Source of the DNA: Mesorhizobium loti
GTDB taxonomy: Bacteria > Pseudomonadota > Alphaproteobacteria > Rhizobiales > Rhizobiaceae
DNA length: 64,000 nt
Direction: 5' to 3'
NCBI RefSeq assembly: GCF_001510895.1
Contig: NZ_LPWA01000111.1
Span: forward strand, 29,197-93,196
Program-made: the position numbers and the translations under genes
Notes under the pieces: model-generated
Told to the model about the DNA's origin: nothing
The model's input: only the letters and a program-made list of their open reading frames with translations
Database searches by the model: none
In this document: one piece after another, positions 56,622 through 64,000 of the stretch
Numbering within the stretch: the first letter of the stretch is position 1
How the letters are laid out: every line of letters starts with the position of its first letter

Positions 56622-56804
56622 AACTTGCCGTCCGACCTCCTGGGTGACGATACGGATAGGCTCCACAAGGTTCTGCCTTTAGCGTCTGACGAGGCACAGT
56701 TTCTGACTATTATCGACAAGGATGCTGCTGGGCAACTCGAGATTCGGAAACTCATCCTGGTCCGGCTCAGCCGTCTTGTGGCTGCGGGCGCAAACACCCT
56801 CTAA
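56622..56804 (+). pseudogene. Fragment, perhaps of an AbiEii-type nucleotidyltransferase toxin
   Basis: This plus-strand frame reads LPSDLLGDDTDRLHKVLPLA, then DEAQFLTIIDKDAAG and stops at 56804. It resembles the C-terminal region of AbiEii/AbiGii-type nucleotidyltransferases as I remember them, but without the catalytic domain the identification is weak. Confidence 0.25.
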
Positions 56805-56913
56805 CTAATGATACGAACGTCGCTCTTGAGCCGGATGTTCGCGGCCCAGCGGTGCGTTCGTCAGTGAACAGGTAGTCAAAGTTGTCCCAAAAAGGATTGC
56901 GACATCTCGGCTT

Positions 56914-57105
56914 CTCTCACAAGTGCCCGCAGTTCGGCCTGAGGTGAGAGCCAGAAAGTTCGAAAAGCTTCCAGGAACCCCAGCCAAACTGGATACCCTG
57001 TGGACAATTTGGCTCCCCGAGCCATAGTGGTCGCCGTTTCTCCAAAGCAAAAGGTTGTCTGAAGGCCGGGCGGATCTCGCCTTTGCTCCATTCGCAGTTC
57101 GACCG
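56914..57105 (-). repeat. Dispersed repeat B, copy 3 (recombinase 3' tail)
   Basis: About 190 bp matching the recombinase end at 26501-26705 on the same strand; the encoded peptide includes KLSTGYPVWLGFLEAFRTFW and AELRALVREAEMSQ. One short internal deletion relative to copy 1 lies near 57035-57050. It sits to the right of the phosphonate block as copy 2 sits to the left. Confidence 0.8.
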
Positions 57106-57356
57106 CCGAGTCCCTTTGGGGTTCAATCGCCGGCCAGTTGGCTATTCTTGTCTTAATGTAACTGAGGGTATCGTCGCCTTCTAAGGCGAGATCATCAACG
57201 GAGCCCTCAGCACCGTTGGCACTGGTGAGGCAGAATCGCTGGGCTATGCAAGCGGCCAACTGTTCCGATGGCTTCTGTTCCCCAGACCGTACGTCTGGCT
57301 GCACACCCAACCGCGGCGCATTAAGAGCCACGGCCAACCTGTGCAGATGGTGGCCG

Positions 57357-57974
57357 CTAATAAATGTGCAGAAGCGTGGGTAGGAAGCCGGAGTTATGAA
57401 GCCCCTCAAGGAACCCCACGGCGCTGCCAGCTATGATGAACCACATGCTGTCCGCAAGGGTTTTGCGGACCTGCGCTGCAGAGACAAGGTAAATGTCCGG
57501 CTCGACAAACAGGCTGAATTGCGGCCAAAATCGTGGGACGCGAGAGCAGTAGTTCTGGAATACCACGCCGTGGAGATTAAGAAGCGTCTCTTCCTCGCGC
57601 GCAATTACCCTAGGGTAATATAAGAAGAATAGGATGCAGAACAAAAGCGGCAGCAGCAGAGTCTCTGTCACAAGCATGACGCCGGCACCGCCAACGAAGC
57701 TGAAGAAATAGAGCGGATTTCGACAAATGGAGTAAGGACCGACGACGACCAGCTCGTTGTTCTTACGTCCTCCGATATGAAGACCGCACCAGAGCCGACC
57801 GGCGACAGCGACAGCGATGCATATCCATCCGGTCATCGATAAGCTGTGTTCGAAGAACGGCCGAGTCACCTCCCACCCTTCCCTGGTCAAAGCAAGGGTC
57901 CCTAAGAGCACTGCAGCCAAGGAACGCGACAACCCGATACGAATGCGGCTTAGCGCAAACCGGTTTGTATTCAT
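57357..57974 (-). CDS. Isoprenylcysteine carboxyl methyltransferase-like membrane protein
   Basis: 205 residues from ATG 57974, with GGAG about 9 bases upstream. Several membrane helices and the ICMT/PEMT signature: VVVGPYSICRNPLYFFSFVG (the GPxxxxRNPxY motif) and IAREEETLLNLHGVVFQNYC (EE and YxxYC-like region). Such enzymes methylate lipids or small molecules with SAM within the membrane. The frame upstream to 58088 is not family-like. It is a solitary gene next to repeat B copy 3; the substrate is unknown. Confidence 0.75.
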   Translation of the reverse strand: MNTNRFALSRIRIGLSRSLAAVLLGTLALTREGWEVTRPFFEHSLSMTGWICIAVAVAGRLWCGLHIGGRKNNELVVVGPYSICRNPLYFFSFVGGAGVMLVTETLLLPLLFCILFFLYYPRVIAREEETLLNLHGVVFQNYCSRVPRFWPQFSLFVEPDIYLVSAAQVRKTLADSMWFIIAGSAVGFLEGLHNSGFLPTLLHIY

Positions 57975-58407
57975 CGGATGAACTCCATACGCATTTCGGC
58001 AGTGCCCGCCGTCTGCCAGGTGGTAGTTGCGCCTCCCGATCCCCGCAAGAGCTGAATCGACATCCTTGTCAGGCTCAGCATATCGCAAACCTCCGGTGCA
58101 ACGAGCAGACGATCAATCCTGAAATTGTGGCAGCCTGACGCAGCACACTAGCGCAATTTTTGAATTCGCGAGGCGTCTCGGCGAGAGGCTGGGCGCCACA
58201 GATGCCGGCGCGAAACGCTCAAATGAGCAAGCCCTCATACTTGACTAATAAACTCATCTTTAATACGAGAGGCCTGCTTGGTCGCAACCGCTCCCGCCGG
58301 TGCGGCGTGCCGAGCAGGCATAACAATCCTTTCGGCTCGTGCACTTCGAGCGCGCACTCCTTTTGGGGTGCGCTATTACCTCGTCGTGCTTACCTGGATG
58401 TTGGAAC
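57975..58407. other. Divergent intergenic region
   Basis: 433 bp between two membrane-protein genes pointing away from each other. No gene that I can support. Confidence 0.4.
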
Positions 58408-59076
58408 ATGGACGCTCTCGATGTGTCATTCGTCCTATCACCGGTATCTGCCTCATATATCCGAACCGCGCTGAGGCTGACGCACTTTGCGGGATTGGTG
58501 CTCGGTCTCGGAGGAGCCGTGTTCCTTGATTTGATTCTGTGCCGCCACCGCCGTGCAGCAGTTACCGCCGAACTTGTCGGCAATGTCGAATGGATCAGTC
58601 GCTTCGTGGCCGGCGGGTTAACGATGCTCTGGATTTCCGGTATCGGGTTCCTGCTGCTCTACCAGGCTACAGAGCCAGAAAAAGTTCAGAACCCGAAGAT
58701 CTGGGCCAAGATTATCATCGTGGCGATACTCACGCTGAACGGCCTTGCCATCCACCGCTTGGTCCTTCCTTTCCTTCGGGAACGGATCGGAAGCCCGCTG
58801 CTAAGCGGAATTCAGCCGGCCAAGAAGACCGCACTGATCGCCTGTGGTGCCATCTCTGGAGTGTCCTGGACGATACCGGTCGTGCTGGGCGCAGCACCGC
58901 AACTGAATTTTGTCGTCCCTTGCTCGGTCATTCTGGCCGCGTATCTGCTGGTGCTCGCCCAGGCATTCCTGATCGGCGCCATCGCGATGCGCGAGCGGCG
59001 CGAACCTGCTCCGCAGTCCTGCACTGGACTGCCGGATGAGGCCATGGATGCCGCGCCGAGCCATTCGCAGGCTTAG
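58408..59076 (+). CDS. Integral membrane protein, hypothetical
   Basis: 222 residues with about five or six membrane helices (for example LTHFAGLVLGLGGAVFLDLI, FVAGGLTMLWISGIGFLLLY and VVPCSVILAAYLLVLAQAFL). His residues in the first, LTHFAGL, and near GLAIHRLVLPF could hold a haem, as in DUF2214/cytochrome-like membrane proteins, but this is only a suggestion. ATG 58408 is preceded by a weak GGA. It converges with the bacterioferritin gene. Confidence 0.65.
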   Translation: MDALDVSFVLSPVSASYIRTALRLTHFAGLVLGLGGAVFLDLILCRHRRAAVTAELVGNVEWISRFVAGGLTMLWISGIGFLLLYQATEPEKVQNPKIWAKIIIVAILTLNGLAIHRLVLPFLRERIGSPLLSGIQPAKKTALIACGAISGVSWTIPVVLGAAPQLNFVVPCSVILAAYLLVLAQAFLIGAIAMRERREPAPQSCTGLPDEAMDAAPSHSQA

Positions 59077-59113
59077 CACCTCGCCCACACTTGCGACGCT
59101 CTCGCTGCCGTTA

Positions 59114-59611
59114 TTATTCGGCTCCCCCTTCGGCCTCGTCCGCTGATCCAGCGTTGAGCTGCCCATAGTTCTGCTCACCAATCTGCTGCAGGAGGTCGCG
59201 CTGGGTCTCGAGGAAGTCGATATGGCCCTCCTCATCGGCCATAAGCTGCTCAAACAGCGCCATCGAGACGTAGTCCCCGGCCTTGCGACAGACCTCCCGC
59301 GCTCCCTGATAGAGCGTGCGCGCCTCGTACTCGATCTCGAGATCGCATTCCAGCACCTCGTTGACCGACTGGCCAATCTTCAGCGGATTCAATGACTGCA
59401 GGTTCGGATGACCTTCAAGGAAGATGATGCGCACCACGAGCTTGTCGGCATGTTGCATCTCCTCGATGGATTCTGCGCGCCACTTCTTCGCGAGCTTCTG
59501 AAAGCCCCAATTTTCCATCAAGCGGTAGTGCACCCAGAACTGGTTTACCGCTGTCAGCTCGTGCTTGAGCGCTTGGTTCAGACCGTCGATGACTTTCTTA
59601 TCACCTTTCAT
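59114..59611 (-). CDS. bfr: Bacterioferritin
   Basis: 165 residues, slightly longer than the usual 158-161 because of an acidic C-terminal tail. Ferroxidase ligands are visible: Glu18 in LKHELTAVNQFW, Glu51/His54 in SIEEMQHADKL (the Met there is the haem ligand Met52), Glu in YEARTLYQGA and the ExxH of MADEEGHIDFL. It stores iron and oxidises Fe(II). ATG 59611 has GGAGGG about 7 bases upstream; codons further upstream belong to the leader. No bacterioferritin-associated ferredoxin gene is seen next to it. Confidence 0.95.
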   Translation of the reverse strand: MKGDKKVIDGLNQALKHELTAVNQFWVHYRLMENWGFQKLAKKWRAESIEEMQHADKLVVRIIFLEGHPNLQSLNPLKIGQSVNEVLECDLEIEYEARTLYQGAREVCRKAGDYVSMALFEQLMADEEGHIDFLETQRDLLQQIGEQNYGQLNAGSADEAEGGAE

Positions 59612-59726
59612 GATCGTTCCCTCCATTCGAGGTTTCCGCAAAGGACATGATACACTGATCAGTCCTCTTTCGCCGGCTTGATTGTCCGAAGCGCCGCGCG
59701 GGTTGATCGAAAAGCCCGGCCGGAGA

Positions 59727-60233
59727 TCAGACGCCTTGCGCGATTGCCAAGGTCAGCAGGATCAGGCTGAGCATCGCCAGTACCGCGCGAATAACGTGCG
59801 AGAGTTCCCACTGGTTACGAAGCGCCGTCCACTCTTGCGTTGGCGGGGGCGGGCCTCCGTCGCTGCCCTCGGTTGCGAAGAAGCGCTTCGCCGGCGCAGT
59901 CAATTCCACCTCCTCCAGCCAGTGTTTGTTGATCGGCTGGGTCATGAGCCAGAAGACAAGCTGCATGATGAGCAGCGCAGCCAACGCGCCGGCGATCAGC
60001 CAGAAGCGGACAGGGCCGCCCGACATCAGCATCAACACAAACGTCGCCACGATCCCGCCGACCTCGGCGATGCCGCCTCCGATCGTGAAACCCGGATAGT
60101 AGATCCGCTGGACGACAAAATACTCCTGCCCGCCGAGCCGCAATTTGCCCGGTAGTTCCAGCGCATGGGCGAGCGCCATGGCCATCGCGCTCGCCACCAG
60201 GATGACGGTCAGGACCTCCAGAAAAACATACAT
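59727..60233 (-). CDS. Membrane protein, DUF1772-like
   Basis: 168 residues with four membrane helices (VILVASAMAMALAHALELPG, GIVATFVLMLMSGG, ALAALLIMQLVFWLM and VIRAVLAMLSLILLTLAIA). The N-terminal AMALAHALELPGKL with a His and the central TQPINKHWLEE resemble DUF1772/anthrone-oxygenase-like membrane proteins. The function is unknown. It lies 115 bp upstream of the bacterioferritin gene on the same strand but without tight coupling. Confidence 0.65.
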   Translation of the reverse strand: MYVFLEVLTVILVASAMAMALAHALELPGKLRLGGQEYFVVQRIYYPGFTIGGGIAEVGGIVATFVLMLMSGGPVRFWLIAGALAALLIMQLVFWLMTQPINKHWLEEVELTAPAKRFFATEGSDGGPPPPTQEWTALRNQWELSHVIRAVLAMLSLILLTLAIAQGV

Positions 60234-60680
60234 CGGATGGGCCTTTCACTCCGGCCTGACTGCTTTCGTGAAACAGCTTCGGCAATTTCGAGCGACATTC
60301 CAGACCGAACGTGGACGCCACGGCCGGGTTCCATCGGGCGGGACGAATGAAGCGATGGTCGAGTGAGCAACGGCGGTCCGAAGCGGGCAGCGTCGGCACC
60401 GGCCGCATCGTGCTTGCACCCGGCGAGAGCCGGTCTGCAAGCGTCCGCTTCCTGCCGTGAGAGGCGATTTCGCGGCGGCTGGCGCTCGGAGAGACTGCAC
60501 CTCTGGGACAGCTACACTCTTCATCCCGAGTGGAGCCACAGCTTGGTCGTGAAGCGATGACAGCGACCACCGCCTGGGCCGTGAGGCTCAGCCTTCGTTC
60601 CAGCTCTTTCCTTAGCCGCCAAAAGAATCGCAACCGATAGCTGCTTGGCATGGTATATGAAGATTGCCTAATGTGATCGC
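60234..60680. other. Upstream region of type I exporter
   Basis: 447 bp without a gene that I can support. It should contain the promoter of the exporter operon; a weak AT-rich TATATGAAG at about 60654 is the only candidate -10. Confidence 0.35.
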
Positions 60681-62462
60681 TTGGCCCAAGAGGCGATTTC
60701 GGGGATGCCCAGCTATATGAGCAGAAGCGTGCTATCGAAGAGTGTGGTCGAAATGGGCCTCTTCTCCGCGGTGATGAACACCCTGGTGCTGGTTCTGCCT
60801 CTCTACATGCTGCAGGTATATGATCGGGTTTTGCCCGCCGCCAATTTGGACACTCTCACCTACCTAACTTTGCTTGCGCTTTCGTCGCTCTTGCTCTTCG
60901 GCGTGCTCGAAGTCGTGCGGGGTGTATATGCAAGCCGGCTCGCCGCAAGACTGGATGTCTCTTTGGGCACATCGTCTTTTCTCGCTGCAATGAGTGGCCC
61001 CCGCGCCGGCCTCGGCGATGTCCAGGCCTTGCGCGACCTGGCTACCCTGCGAGGTTTCATCGCTTCGAGAACCATTTTCTTCCTCTTCGACCTGCCTTTC
61101 GGGCCAATCTTCGTGGGCCTGCTCTATTTCATCCATCCGTTGCTCTTCCTTGTGACGGTCGTCGGGGCGGTTCTCATGGTCGCCATCGCCATGCTGAACC
61201 AGGTCGCGAGTTCGCGACCTGCTAAGGAGGCGGCGGAGTATCTCAACGCCTCAATGAATTCGGCGCAGGCCTTCGCCCGAAACTTCGAAACCGTTCGCGC
61301 ACTTGGCATGGTGTCCAACGCGATAGAGTTCTGGGGAACCCGTTTTTCCGGCTCTCTACACGCCTCGGATGGGCTCGCTCGCGTCAACTCATTTTATGGC
61401 GGTGTATCCCGCACCACTCGTTCGACACTGCAGATCGCGATATTGGGGGTCGGCGCTTATCTGGTTCTGCACAACGAGATGACCGCCGGTATGATATTTG
61501 CGTCCTCGATGATTTCGGCGCGCGCTCTGCAACCTCTTGATCAGATCATTGGGAGTTGGCGGCAGATCATCGACGCCAATCTTGCATGGAAGAGGCTTTC
61601 GGCTCTCCGATCCGGACCCGACAACCAGGAAAACGTTGCATTGCCGGCTCCTGAAGGAGCGTTAAGCGTGGACCAAATAGTCTATTATCTTCCGGGCGCG
61701 GCCGACGGGTCGCTACCGCTGATAAAGCGCTTGACCTTTGAAGTCGCCGCCGGCGAAACAGTCGCGATTGTGGGGCCGAGCCAGGCTGGAAAATCGACTC
61801 TGGCGCGCCTCATCGTCGGTGCGATCGAGCCCCGCTCGGGCGCGATCCGGATCGACGGCGGCGATATTCGAAACTGGGATCCGGAAGAACTCGGCCGCCA
61901 TATTGGTTACCTCCCGCAAGATGTGGAACTCTTCCCGGGAACCATTGCCCAAAACATCGCGCGTTTCGAACCGGATGCGCCCGACCAGAAATTGGTCCAA
62001 GCAGCCCAGCGGGCCCAAGTGCATGAGCTCATCCTGGGTCAGAGGGATGGCTATTCGACGCTGATCGGCCCGACCGGCGTTCGCCTTTCGGGTGGCGAGC
62101 GTCAGCGCATCGGGCTGGCTCGCGCCTTTTACGGCGATCCCAAGGTGCTGGTTCTCGACGAGCCCAATGCAAATCTCGATTCCAACGGTGAAGCCGCGCT
62201 CGAGCGGGCGATCATCCAGGCGCGTTCACGAAAAACGACTGTGCTTGTCATAACCCATCGGCCCTCTCTCGCTTCCAAATGCGATCGCATATTGATGCTA
62301 CGCAGTGGCCAGATCGAGATGTACGGTTTGACCAAGGCCGTGCTCGATAGACTTGCCGAGCGACGGGGCCAAGCGGGGCGGCCCGCAGCCTCTCAGTCGC
62401 GTGAGAGGGAAGGAGTGGTGCCTTTCCCGTCATCTGCTCGCGGGGGAGATAAAGGTCGCTAA
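60681..62462 (+). CDS. Type I secretion ABC transporter (PrtD/PrsD family)
   Basis: 593 residues. About six membrane helices (YMLQVYDRVLPAANLDTLTY is the PrtD/HlyB hallmark, followed by LFDLPFGPIFVGLLYFIHP), then a nucleotide-binding domain: Walker A VGPSQAGKSTLARL, Q loop YLPQDVELFPGTI, signature LSGGERQRI, Walker B VLVLDEPNANLD, H loop ITHRPSL. It lacks an N-terminal peptidase, so it exports proteins with C-terminal signals such as RTX proteins. TTG 60681 or ATG 60705 starts it. The stop overlaps the start of the adaptor gene by one base. Confidence 0.93.
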   Translation: MAQEAISGMPSYMSRSVLSKSVVEMGLFSAVMNTLVLVLPLYMLQVYDRVLPAANLDTLTYLTLLALSSLLLFGVLEVVRGVYASRLAARLDVSLGTSSFLAAMSGPRAGLGDVQALRDLATLRGFIASRTIFFLFDLPFGPIFVGLLYFIHPLLFLVTVVGAVLMVAIAMLNQVASSRPAKEAAEYLNASMNSAQAFARNFETVRALGMVSNAIEFWGTRFSGSLHASDGLARVNSFYGGVSRTTRSTLQIAILGVGAYLVLHNEMTAGMIFASSMISARALQPLDQIIGSWRQIIDANLAWKRLSALRSGPDNQENVALPAPEGALSVDQIVYYLPGAADGSLPLIKRLTFEVAAGETVAIVGPSQAGKSTLARLIVGAIEPRSGAIRIDGGDIRNWDPEELGRHIGYLPQDVELFPGTIAQNIARFEPDAPDQKLVQAAQRAQVHELILGQRDGYSTLIGPTGVRLSGGERQRIGLARAFYGDPKVLVLDEPNANLDSNGEAALERAIIQARSRKTTVLVITHRPSLASKCDRILMLRSGQIEMYGLTKAVLDRLAERRGQAGRPAASQSREREGVVPFPSSARGGDKGR

Positions 62463-63799
62463 TGACGGTGGCTAGCCAAACCATCGGCGCCAAGACGTAT
62501 CGCTGGCAGCGCAACGTCGATACACGCACAGATCGGATCACGCTGGCGGGGTATGCAAGCGTGTCCGTTTTCTTGCTCGGCTTCGGGTTCTGGGGCGCAA
62601 TGGCGCCGATTGCCGGAGCAACGATCGCGCCAGGAGTGGTCGCTGCAGCCGGACAGAATGTCATGATCCAGCATCTCGAAGGTGGGGTGGTCAGCAGCAT
62701 CAAGGTCCGGGAGGGTGACAGAGTCTTACGAGGCCAGGCCCTGATCGTGCTCGATCCAACGGTGGCGCAATCCCAGCTCAACCGAGTCCTCAAACAGTGG
62801 GTCGCACAAAAAGCTGAAATCGCGCGGCTCGAGGCAGAACGGGACGGCCTGGAGAAAATCGTCCTGCCCCGCGATCTAGGCGCCTACTCTGACGCGTCCG
62901 AATTCAGTGACGTCTTTGCAGAGCAAACCAAGGAATTCCAGGCTCGGCTGGCGCGCTATGCCGCAGAACAGGGGATTCTGAGGCAACGGGTAGCAGCCCT
63001 TCAGGAAGCCATCGCCGGCTTGAGGGCGCAGAAGGATGCTGCGGAAAACCAGCTCGCGATCGTCAATGCCGAGGCGGAACGCAAAAAGCAGTTGCTGGAA
63101 AAGGGACTGACAAATCGTTCTGAATACACCGATCTTCTGCGTAGCACCGCCGAGTTGGTAGGTCAGGCCGGATCGCTGGAGGCGCAAATCGCCAGTTCGG
63201 CAACCCAGACTGTGGAAGCGCGTCAACAGATTGAAAGACTTACGACCAGCCGGGTCGAGGATGCGGTCACGGAACTGAACAAAGCCCAGGCGCAGGTGGC
63301 GGACCTTGAGGAACAAATCAACGCCGCTCGATCGGTCCTAGCGCGGACGACCATTCGTGCCCCGGTGGACGGCATCATTGTCCGTTCGCTCTACAATTCC
63401 GAAGGCAGCGTCATCCGTGCCGGCGAGATTGCAATGGAGCTTCTGCCGACGAATGAACTCATCATCGAGGCAAAGATCAAGCCTGAAGACATCGATTCTA
63501 TCCGAGTCGGCCAAGGCGCGAACATGATGTTGACAGCCCTCAACGTACGGACAACACCAAAAGTGTCCGGAAAGGTGTTCTACATTTCGGCGGACCGGCT
63601 GATCACACCCAGCACCGGACAGCCGTATTACACCGTGCGGCTTAAGATGACTGATAAGCTGCCACCGGAGGTCAGGCCCGAGCAGATCTACCCAGGCATG
63701 CCGGTCGAAACCTTCATTTCAACCGGCGAGCGAACATTTCTGACCTATCTGACCAAGCCGCTGGTGGATTCGTTTCAGCGCGCCTTTCGGGAAAGATAG
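62462..63799 (+). CDS. Type I secretion membrane fusion protein (HlyD/PrsE family)
   Basis: 445 residues. One N-terminal membrane anchor (VSVFLLGFGFWGAMAPIAGA), a biotinyl-lipoyl-like piece (IQHLEGGVVSSIKVREGDRV), a long coiled coil (about residues 100-290, rich in Glu/Gln/Ala), then IRAPVDGIIVRSLYNSEGSV and a C-terminal beta-barrel with KPEDIDSIRVGQGANM. It links the inner-membrane ABC exporter to an outer-membrane TolC-type channel. The ATG shares its A with the stop codon of the exporter. Confidence 0.93.
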   Translation: MTVASQTIGAKTYRWQRNVDTRTDRITLAGYASVSVFLLGFGFWGAMAPIAGATIAPGVVAAAGQNVMIQHLEGGVVSSIKVREGDRVLRGQALIVLDPTVAQSQLNRVLKQWVAQKAEIARLEAERDGLEKIVLPRDLGAYSDASEFSDVFAEQTKEFQARLARYAAEQGILRQRVAALQEAIAGLRAQKDAAENQLAIVNAEAERKKQLLEKGLTNRSEYTDLLRSTAELVGQAGSLEAQIASSATQTVEARQQIERLTTSRVEDAVTELNKAQAQVADLEEQINAARSVLARTTIRAPVDGIIVRSLYNSEGSVIRAGEIAMELLPTNELIIEAKIKPEDIDSIRVGQGANMMLTALNVRTTPKVSGKVFYISADRLITPSTGQPYYTVRLKMTDKLPPEVRPEQIYPGMPVETFISTGERTFLTYLTKPLVDSFQRAFRER

Positions 63800-63829
63800 G
63801 CCCGATCCTGCCGCCTCCGGCCTTCAGTC

Positions 63830-64000
63830 TCACCCGAAGTGGAACTCGTCCGCCGGATTATACGCAACCGTGGTTCGCCCAGTGCCGTCGTCAGCCAGCG
63901 TAAAGTAAGCATCCGAGCAGTCACGCGGGCGAGAGACGCGCGCGCGATGTTGAACTGAGCTACGATGCAAGGGCGCAAGTTCAGGCGGCGTGCTGCTGAG
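63830..64000 (-). CDS. 3' end of a gene entering from the right edge (possible RTX-type substrate)
   Basis: The minus strand is open from base 64000 to a TGA at 63830-63832. The last 30 codons read DAYFTLADDGTGRTTVAYNP then ADEFHFG, an Asp/Gly-rich ending that would suit an exported RTX or beta-roll protein; the first 25 codons in the window are less convincing and a frameshift is possible. A substrate gene beside a type I exporter is expected, but only the end is visible. Confidence 0.3.
   Translation of the reverse strand, partial: LSSTPPELAPLHRSSVQHRARVSRPRDCSDAYFTLADDGTGRTTVAYNPADEFHFG

Noticed and set aside
60234..60680. Short plus-strand ORFs upstream of the type I exporter
   Set aside because: Arg/Ala/Ser-rich without ribosome sites; shadows of non-coding GC-rich DNA.

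Overview
The window looks like a GC-rich alphaproteobacterial genome of the order Hyphomicrobiales (Rhizobiales), most likely Mesorhizobium or a close relative. The evidence is the style of the proteins (PAS/CHASE GGDEF-EAL proteins, a B12-dependent MetH of rhizobial type, a phasin, a PrtD/HlyD type I exporter) and the accessory content (nadB/nadC remnants beside panD, a large serine recombinase, an IS110 element). Genus is inferred, not proven. I recognised no rRNA, tRNA or CRISPR array.

Layout. 1-10.3 kb holds c-di-GMP signalling genes (an EAL end piece and two complete GGDEF-EAL proteins), two SAM methyltransferases and decayed pieces. 10.6-12.5 kb is a frameshifted NAD-formate dehydrogenase and a relaxase remnant. 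12.6-17.6 kb is metH behind a perfect palindrome, then a phasin gene with a 3' frameshift and a clear terminator. 17.6-19 kb is debris (a SenC/SCO1 end abutting a P-type ATPase end). 19.1-20.9 kb is the queC-queD-queE operon behind a preQ1-type riboswitch. 21.6-24 kb is an OmpR-type two-component system with a frameshifted kinase. 24-36 kb is a mosaic: nadB and nadC remnants, intact panD, a broken serine recombinase, a broken IS110 transposase, and small accessory genes (XRE regulator, BRCT protein, nuclease, lipoprotein, trypsin-like protease).

36.3-54.2 kb is the most interesting part: an almost wholly intact block devoted, in my reading, to phosphonates. On the minus strand, LysR, an aminotransferase and a phosphonopyruvate-hydrolase-like enzyme look like a phosphonoalanine breakdown operon. 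On the plus strand, a five-gene dipeptide-type ABC importer and a metallophosphoesterase look like uptake and diester cleavage. Convergent to these, a six-gene operon reads PEP mutase, aminotransferase, nucleotidyltransferase, CDP-alcohol phosphatidyltransferase, an asparagine-synthetase-like enzyme without an N-terminal Cys, and an EamA exporter. This has the logic of phosphonate synthesis, CMP activation and transfer to an alcohol, with no phosphonopyruvate decarboxylase in sight. The block lies between two same-strand copies of the serine recombinase 3' tail (36.3 and 56.9 kb); a third copy sits on the recombinase itself at 26.5 kb.

54.3-64 kb contains an XRE regulator, a methyltransferase, debris, an ICMT-like methyltransferase, membrane proteins, bacterioferritin and a type I secretion ABC/HlyD pair running to the right edge. 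Single-base frameshifts are common in the 0.5-1, 10-12, 17-19 and 22-34 kb parts and absent from metH, the que operon and nearly all of the phosphonate block. That pattern fits real decay of accessory DNA better than uniform sequencing error.
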